The position numbers and the translations under genes were made by a program. A DNA stretch of 64,000 bases, taken from the NCBI GenBank assembly GCA_023653785.1, contig JAMKCH010019834.1:1-64000 (forward strand), read 5' to 3'. This document shows positions 60,601-64,000 of this stretch, piece after piece. The stretch's first letter is position 1; each line of letters opens with the position of its first letter. The DNA comes from Ophioderma brevispina. Taxonomy: Eukaryota; Echinodermata; Ophiuroidea; Amphilepidida; Ophiodermatidae. Below the pieces are notes generated by a model. It saw only the letters and a list, made by a program, of their open reading frames with translations, searched no databases and was not told where the DNA came from.

Positions 60601-63081
60601 GGCGATTCAGAAGGATCTGAAAAGCTTAGCATAATTATGACAGGGGACGCAGGAATAGCAAACCCTAGTGCTACCATTACAATTGTAGATAATGAGGGTA
60701 AGGATTCAACTGTTTCATGCTCATAGTAATTTGCTCTTTTATTCAGAGTTTCCTTCCTTTTTTAAAAATAAACCAATAGTAGACGAGTGTTGTAGAACAA
60801 TTATCATATCTCACGCTAGATTAATCCATGTAGCTATTTTTATTATTGGTCACGCAGTAATATGAAATATCATTTGCATTGTGGTTATTGCACATAGCTC
60901 TTTCAGTCAAAGGTCAGTGGGGATGTGGAGCTTACAACGATATCAAACAGCCCATATCATCATTTCATAATAAACTACATATCAATGACATACGTCCTGT
61001 GTCTAATTCTGCTTATGAATTATGGGCTGATGACAATGGCTCATACCATATTTAGATTCATGATTGATCGCGAAACCATAGATATAAACTGCCCTATATC
61101 TCTGGTGTGAAACTGAATATGTATACTTTTGGGCATGAAAGAAAAAAAACTTGGTTTAAAGAGCAGTGGACGCGTATGCCCAAGATACGAGGAAAACATC
61201 GTATGTATGAAAATTGGTATTGTAAGAACGTTCTTAATACAAAATTAAATATGTTAAACATGTAAAGGATATGTAAAGGGCAATATTATTTAAGCAAATT
61301 TATGTGTCAATTATATTTTCAATGCCTTTTGTAGCTTCACCAATCATTGCTTTTACATCTGATTCGGCTTCCGTTAATGAGGCAGATGGTACTGCTAATG
61401 TTATGTTGACAAATACTGGAACCCAAAGTGGGACTGTCAGTAAGTATCAGTGAATCTTATGTAGAATTTGGTTCATTTGGAAAATGATTAATTTAACTGA
61501 CAATTTGGTTTAGTTTTAAATATATCATCACCTACGTTGTTGACTAACATTAGAGAAAAAGTCGTTGCTCTAACCTCATCTAATTCGCCAGAATTTTGAG
61601 GTTATCGGGAATATAACAGCGCATTGATATCAAATAGAAAGAGCTTAAAAATTATTTGATATCAATAGAAAAAGCAATCTTTCAGGTACATTCAAAAATT
61701 AAATGGTTTCGAAAGGAAGATGCCAAGCATATTGATAAGAAGGACTTTTAGATGGTAACAGAAGAAGAAATGTTTGCGATTAACGGACCAACAATCTTTT
61801 GCTCTTTCTTTACTAAGCTCTCGCAACAAATGATGTGTCAGCAACTGAAGGTTCAGACTACACAAGTAAGGACGGTGAGACGGTTACAGTAGCAGCAGGT
61901 GCAACTGTTACTGTTTCTGTACTCTGTTATTGATGACGACGAATCAGAAGCTAGTGAAGCCTTTGATCTTGAAATATCTGGTACTGGTCTGGGGGCTATC
62001 ACGAAAACAACAATAACCATAGCGGACAATGATGGTAACTATTGCTTAGATTTTAAATGTGATGTTTTAAAAAAGTCACTCGCAGGGATTTTCTTTCGCA
62101 ATGTCAACAAATTACGTTTCGGCCAAAGCTATTTTTTTCAAGAAATGTGTAATTTCCCCTGTAAGTGATGTAGCTGAAAACGATCAGTGGCAAAGTTGTT
62201 CACGGTACCCTGGGTTCGGTTAAGGTTTTAGGACTATGGTTAGTGTTACTTAAGTGTTAATGTTAGTGTTTAGGGTCTGTGGGTCTTAGGGTCTTAATGA
62301 TTATAATAATAATAATACCGACATTTGTATACCGCCTTTTCAAAGCCTTTTTGCCCTATTATTAATTACGCTGCCATCAGGTATCTGATTGACAATAATT
62401 CTTCGCTTCATCTAGGCCGGCAGCTGGCCAAGCGCACATTGCTATCCGCACTTAGAGGGTAGTATTCCCCATAACAGCTCCCCAGATTTCGCTTGGGTCA
62501 ACGAGGCAATTGAGATAAAGTATCTTGCCCAGGTACACAAACACGTTGACTGGAGCGGGGCTCGAACTTACGATTTACAATGGTTTTATGACCATGAGTC
62601 CTGCGTGCTCTCAGCATGATTATAGTTAGGGTTACGATTAGGAGTACGGTATACAGGCTATCTCCCCCCAAAAAAGGTTAACACTCGCGACAAAGGCATT
62701 TTGTTTAAAAGAAAAGTACGCGTGGGTCTTTGTTTGGTATTCTTTTCAAGCCAATAAAATGCGCCTTTTGCCATTTCATTCCAATCCGATACGTAAAACA
62801 AATCGGAAATATCAAATTTTTGAAAAATATAACTGATTATGACTTAAAAGCAAAGAATTGTTTAGAATCTTTTCACATCCTTCCAGGTTGAGCCTTAATC
62901 AACTCTGGGTAATGTCCAAATATTAAGCAAAATCTCTCCTTTGTGTTCTATCATTGATAAACATCGCTCTATTTTTTTTCAGTTTCACTTGCTTTTACCT
63001 CGGTTAGCACAACGGTTGGTGAGGGAGATGGAACTGTTGTTCTGATGGTTACAAATTCCGGCGGTGGAACAAGCACTATAA
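45522..63081 (+). CDS. Tandem Calx-beta domain protein, multi-exon gene, both ends missing
   Basis: Spliced gene of nineteen visible exons: 45522-45620, 45922-46134, 46299-46397, 47126-47338, 47470-47568, 50126-50339, 52449-52547, 52888-53100, 54550-54648, 54899-55111, 55597-55695, 56424-56636, 57176-57274, 57651-57862, 59491-59589, 60482-60697, 61335-61439, 61818-62034, 62983-63081. They encode nine complete Calx-beta domains of about 104 residues plus the first half of a tenth. Calx-beta domains are extracellular or cytosolic beta-sandwiches that often bind calcium; long tandem arrays occur in ADGRV1-type adhesion receptors and FREM-type matrix proteins. The acidic NDDDG or DNDG end and the TEGxDYTSKDG core are visible. 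All introns are phase 1 with GT donors and AG acceptors. Exons at 50126, 57651 and 61818 carry single-base indels, so the gene is either decaying or contains assembly errors. No signal peptide, start, transmembrane part or stop lies in the window. Calx-beta identity is strong; the family member is unknown. Confidence 0.88.
45621..45921 (+). other. Intron between halves of Calx-beta repeat 1
   Basis: Phase 1 intron of 301 bp, gtaagt...cttacag, AT-rich, no repeat seen. It is among the shortest within-domain introns of the array, which range from about 0.25 to 2.6 kb. Confidence 0.8.
45922..46134 (+). CDS. Calx-beta repeat 1, second-half exon
   Basis: 213 bp, acceptor cttacag, donor gttagt. The codon split over the intron gives Ile, then LATSDGTATENTDFDSKDG, LTVAAYATESFTISITPDS, and the acidic end VTINDDDG. 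The reading frame is open throughout. It most resembles the second halves of repeats 2 and 3. Confidence 0.88.
46299..46397 (+). CDS. Calx-beta repeat 2, first-half exon
   Basis: 99 bp, acceptor tgtttcag, donor gtaaga, phase 1-1. Reads AVDFISATTSVGESDG then FVTLMVTNSGGASASI. ESDG replaces the EGDG of most other repeats, as also in repeats 3 and 4. Confidence 0.88.
   Translation: MRWILSQQRLQLVKAMALLRLWLQIQAVQVPL
47126..47338 (+). CDS. Calx-beta repeat 2, second-half exon
   Basis: 213 bp, open frame, donor gttagt. The acceptor is a weak-looking ttttaaag. Reads ISTSDGTATENIDFTSKDG, then ALTVAAYATESFTVDIT, ending VTINDDDG. Length and phase match the other second-half exons exactly, which fixes the acceptor position. 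Confidence 0.87.
47470..47568 (+). CDS. Calx-beta repeat 3, first-half exon
   Basis: 99 bp, acceptor ttatttcag, donor gtaaga, phase 1-1. Reads AVDFTSATATVGESDG then SVTLMVTNSGGASGSI. The intron after it is about 2.6 kb, lengthened by a family B repeat copy at 48.2 to 48.7 kb. Confidence 0.88.
48190..48710 (-). repeat. Interspersed repeat family B, copy 3, inverted in an intron
   Basis: Minus-strand copy lying in the intron between the two halves of Calx-beta repeat 3. On the + strand it starts AGAGACACGTTCGAAAAATA GTGCGCC-like and ends GTGTCAGTGCCGCTTTAAT, the inverse of the start of copies 1 and 2. Confidence 0.7.
50126..50339 (+). CDS. Calx-beta repeat 3, second-half exon with +1 frameshift
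   Basis: 214 bp where its siblings have 213. It reads LATNDGTATEDTDFTSKDG and stays open to IAETAE, then an extra A in the AAAA run at 50264-50267 shifts the frame and creates TGA at 50272-50274. Downstream, the +1 frame resumes as ATFSGATGTLTTATVTITDDDG-like sequence to a normal donor gtaagt. Acceptor is ttttatag. A sequencing or assembly indel in the A run and a young pseudogene lesion are both possible. Confidence 0.82.
50340..52448 (+). other. Intron between Calx-beta repeats 3 and 4
   Basis: About 2.1 kb, AT-rich. No further Calx-beta exon and no bounded repeat was recognised. Confidence 0.6.
52449..52547 (+). CDS. Calx-beta repeat 4, first-half exon
   Basis: 99 bp, acceptor ttgttaag, donor gtaagt, phase 1-1. 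Reads AVYFTSATAMVGESDG then TVTLMVTNSGGSAASI. The Asp of the VDF motif, constant in repeats 1 to 3 and 5 to 7, is Tyr here; with the poor acceptor this may be a mildly relaxed exon. Confidence 0.86.
   Translation: MRCTSLQLQLWLVKVMVLLHLWLLIPVVQLLL
52888..53100 (+). CDS. Calx-beta repeat 4, second-half exon
   Basis: 213 bp, acceptor ttcttacag, donor gttagt, open frame. Reads LASNSGTAAEGTDFTSKDG, later ADSDAEMAETFDVTF and the end VTINDDDG. It is followed by an intron carrying a TIR element (53212-53902) and an inverted family A copy. Confidence 0.88.
53212..53902. mobile_element. 691 bp TIR element in the repeat 4 to 5 intron
   Basis: AAAAATCATGGGTGTC at 53212-53227 is perfectly inverted at 53887-53902, with weaker pairing inward (AAATGTGTT, TGTACAAGGGT). 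The core GCAAACTATACCTTTCTGTAAT and TTTTGACCCCTGTATAA link it to the elements at 31961 and 43267. Confidence 0.65.
54040..54375 (-). repeat. Family A repeat, copy 4, inverted in an intron
   Basis: Inverse of the 17975 family: AAGAAGCGCCCCCAATATTT, GCTTACCAATGTATTAGATC, the palindrome CTGTCGTGCACGACAG at 54200-54215, CAATAAACCTTCGAAACTTT and GGTAGGTGGTCTACAACC. Confidence 0.7.
54550..54648 (+). CDS. Calx-beta repeat 5, first-half exon
   Basis: 99 bp, acceptor tttttcag after a T-run, donor gtgggt, phase 1-1. Reads AVDFTTATATVGEGDS then TVTLMVTNSGGAAASI. It is the only first-half exon ending in G rather than A, so the codon across the intron is Val. Confidence 0.87.
54899..55111 (+). CDS. Calx-beta repeat 5, second-half exon
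   Basis: 213 bp, acceptor ctttgcag, donor gtacat, open frame. Reads LATNDGSATEGSDFTTKDG, then VDITDDSTAEGPETFEVTF and the end VTITDDDG. The VDITDD-xxxE-xxETF stretch is close to the general Calx-beta pattern. Confidence 0.88.
55597..55695 (+). CDS. Calx-beta repeat 6, first-half exon
   Basis: 99 bp, acceptor aactttcag, donor gtatgt, phase 1-1. Reads VSVDFTTATTTVNEGDG then TATLMVTNSGGGTASI. A second AG lies six bases downstream, but the length of 99 fixes the upstream one. The following intron is short of obvious repeats. Confidence 0.87.
56424..56636 (+). CDS. Calx-beta repeat 6, second-half exon
   Basis: 213 bp, acceptor atcactcag, donor gtatga, open frame. Reads LATTDVDTVEGTDYTSKDD, then ITIAGYATENVVIDIIDDT and the end VTIVDNDG. 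With repeat 7 it forms a subgroup marked by EGTDYTSKD, ITIAGY/VTIAGY and TTTTSTV. Confidence 0.88.
56690..56940. repeat. CA/CG-rich simple repeat region
   Basis: Alternating CACACA, CGCGCG and CTCTCT runs after the repeat 6 second-half exon. Open frames on either strand here are compositional artefacts. Confidence 0.85.
56950..57075 (-). repeat. SINE-like body fragment
   Basis: CAGCTCCTATCGGCACTTAG, ACAGCTCCTCATTTCTCCTG, GGCAAGCGAGGTACAGTGGC and GAAGTGCAC follow the order of the body of the element at 62300-62640 (GCACTTAGAGGG, ACAGCTCCCCAGATTTCGCT, ACGAGGCAATTGAG, CTTGCCC, GGTACAC). Confidence 0.5.
57176..57274 (+). CDS. Calx-beta repeat 7, first-half exon
   Basis: 99 bp, acceptor ttcttttag after a T-run, donor gtaagt, phase 1-1. 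Reads VSVDFTQSAVTVDEGDG then TVTLMISNSGGATATI. Like repeat 6 it begins VSVDFT rather than AVDFT. Confidence 0.88.
57651..57862 (+). CDS. Calx-beta repeat 7, second-half exon with -1 frameshift
   Basis: 212 bp, one base short of its siblings. Acceptor cccttttag, donor gtaatt. It reads LSTNDIDTMEGTDYTSKDG and remains Calx-beta-like to TTTTSTV. One A then appears to be missing near 57844, so the expected TITDND end is read out of frame as PLRIMM. The rest of the exon is fully conserved, suggesting a very recent lesion or an assembly error. Confidence 0.82.
57863..59490 (+). other. Intron between Calx-beta repeats 7 and 8
   Basis: About 1.6 kb. A CA-rich patch lies at 58075-58140. A GTGCAGGCGCATGCACGACA stretch near 58617 weakly recalls the family A palindrome. 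It marks the change from the canonical to the diverged domain subtype. Confidence 0.6.
59491..59589 (+). CDS. Calx-beta repeat 8, diverged first-half exon
   Basis: 99 bp, acceptor ttatttgaag, donor gtaagt, phase 1-1. Reads AHIDFTSPTFSFNEDDG then TVSISITNTGPVSGTV. The TNTG-x4-GTV end replaces the TNSGG-x4-SI of repeats 1 to 7 and is shared with repeat 9, defining a second subtype. Confidence 0.85.
60482..60697 (+). CDS. Calx-beta repeat 8, diverged second-half exon
   Basis: 216 bp (72 codons), one codon longer than the usual exon. The acceptor atttag at 60476-60481 is preferred because it keeps phase 1; donor gtaagg. Reads LQTTDITTTEGSDYTSLDG, LASGETKTISLVILEDGDS, ending TITIVDNEG. LASGETKTI is nearer the common Calx-beta FxxGExxKxI pattern than the VAAYATESF of repeats 1 to 3. 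A decayed relative lies at 29220-29430. Confidence 0.87.
61335..61439 (+). CDS. Calx-beta repeat 9, diverged first-half exon
   Basis: 105 bp (35 codons, two more than usual), acceptor ccttttgtag, donor gtaagt, phase 1-1. Reads ASPIIAFTSDSASVNEADG then TANVMLTNTGTQSGTV. A decayed relative is at 34020-34131. Confidence 0.86.
61818..62034 (+). CDS. Calx-beta repeat 9, second-half exon with +1 frameshift
   Basis: 217 bp, one base more than the 216 of repeat 8. Acceptor ttactaag, donor gtaact. Reads LATNDVSATEGSDYTSKDG and VTVAAGATVTVSV; then an extra base near 61922-61924 brings TGA at 61931-61933. In the +1 frame the domain resumes as SVIDDDESEASEAFDLEI and ends TITIADNDG. The conserved remainder argues for a young lesion or sequence error. 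A decayed relative is at 34820-35031. Confidence 0.82.
62300..62640 (-). mobile_element. tRNA-derived SINE-like element
   Basis: On the minus strand the head near 62640-62560 has a tRNA-like GCTGAGAGCACGCAGGAC and a box B-like AAGTTCGAGCCCCGC. The body follows, and the 3' end has a (TTA)n tail at 62303-62320. It lies in the intron before the repeat 10 exon. Head plus simple tail suggest a SINE, though stems were not proven. Confidence 0.5.
62983..63081 (+). CDS. Calx-beta repeat 10, first-half exon
   Basis: 99 bp, acceptor ttttttttcag, donor gtaagt, phase 1-1. Reads VSLAFTSVSTTVGEGDG then TVVLMVTNSGGGTSTI. It returns to the canonical TNSGG subtype after the two diverged repeats. Its second-half exon is not found in the remaining 919 bases, so the gene runs out of the window. 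Confidence 0.87.
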
Positions 63082-64000
63082 GTAAGTTCTGAATGTCTGT
63101 AAAATACTATTGTGCAAATGGAATGTCTAAACCGAGTAGAGCTGGAATATTAGGATTTACAATAGTCAAAAATGCGAAAAAGTTGTAGTTAAACAGGTAC
63201 TTGTAGGTTGTCTTGTCCTATTCTTTCCTATCATACTTAATATTTTTGCCTTTGGAACAAGTTAAGCCACCAAAAAATTGCCACAAACATAATACATGTA
63301 ATGGAAAGCTTGAGAACGTTTGTATTTAAACCCCTAAAATGAGCACGAAAAAATCTCGAAAAAATGTATCAAAAAGAAACGACGGTTGATTACCTCTTGG
63401 ACCTTTGCTTGGTTTGTACTGCCTGACCTAAACCTAATTGACCATGTAGTTCCAAAACCATTCTCCAATTTTTGGAATTTTTCCTTTAGATGAATAATGT
63501 GTTTTGTTTTGGTTGGTTTTGATCTCAGTTTGAATGGAGTATTTTAACACTTGAGCGCAAAAAAATTAACTCGATAATTCGCGCTGGAAAATATAATTTT
63601 TCCAAACGTTACATTTTCTCTAATTGTATAACTTGCGAACACGCTTCTTATTGTGAAAAAATACAAATTCATTGTGCTGTTCATTAGTAATTATGGAAAG
63701 GGCCCTTCGGAGCCTCCATCTCCACATCCACTAACGGGAGTGCACATAAAAATCAATTTCCACTAACAAGTGGCCTTTGACCAATGGTGGCTACACATGT
63801 ATGTGGACTTATGTTACTACCATGTACAAGTACTTATTAGAATTAATTAAAGTTTGTTTAACTAATTATATGCTGACGTGTAATTTGATCCAAAATCATT
63901 TACCTGTACATATGAATGGGGAAATCCGTGGTTTGGAAAAGGGTACCATGAAAAATACTAGACTGTATCAAACATCCAATTTATTGCTCTATTTAATTAA

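Overview
The window looks like nuclear DNA of an invertebrate, AT-rich with large introns and crowded with decayed transposons. A Ty3/gypsy relic with the integrase end apparently ahead of reverse transcriptase (the Gmr1-type order described from deuterostomes), a Crypton-type tyrosine recombinase relic and SINE-like tails make a deuterostome invertebrate (echinoderm, hemichordate or similar) the best guess. This is an inference; no species marker was seen. There is no prokaryotic operon, CRISPR array, rRNA or intact tRNA.

The only convincing host gene is on the + strand of the right third (45522 to 63081, continuing past the window). It encodes tandem Calx-beta domains. Each domain is split over two exons: a first-half exon (usually 99 bp, motif VDFTSA...VxEGDGTVTLMVTNSGG) and a second-half exon (usually 213 bp, motif TEGTDFTSKDG...AETFDVTF...VTINDDDG). 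Every intron is phase 1, so every undamaged exon is a symmetric 1-1 module. Nineteen exons, covering nine and a half domains, are visible. Three second-half exons carry one single-base indel each. Such arrays are known from ADGRV1/VLGR1, FRAS1/FREM-type and related extracellular proteins. No start, signal peptide, membrane segment or stop is present, so the family member cannot be named.

Between 29.2 and 40.1 kb lie five much more decayed Calx-beta exons, some keeping splice sites. Their type and order match the 3' end of the better-preserved array (60.5 kb onward). This points to an old tandem duplication with a spacing of about 31 kb whose left copy has died.

The rest is transposon-derived or featureless: tandem and inverted repeats (2 to 6.8 kb), a multi-hairpin cluster beside a Crypton relic (7.2 to 10 kb), a duplicated GC-rich repeat (13 kb), the Ty3/gypsy relic (16.2 to 17.6 kb), a three-level nest of elements (18 to 21.7 kb), a second copy of one of them (25.6 to 27.1 kb), and several TIR elements at 31.9, 41.5, 43.3 to 45.4 and 53.2 kb. 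Boundaries of repeats were read by eye and are approximate unless a terminal repeat is quoted.
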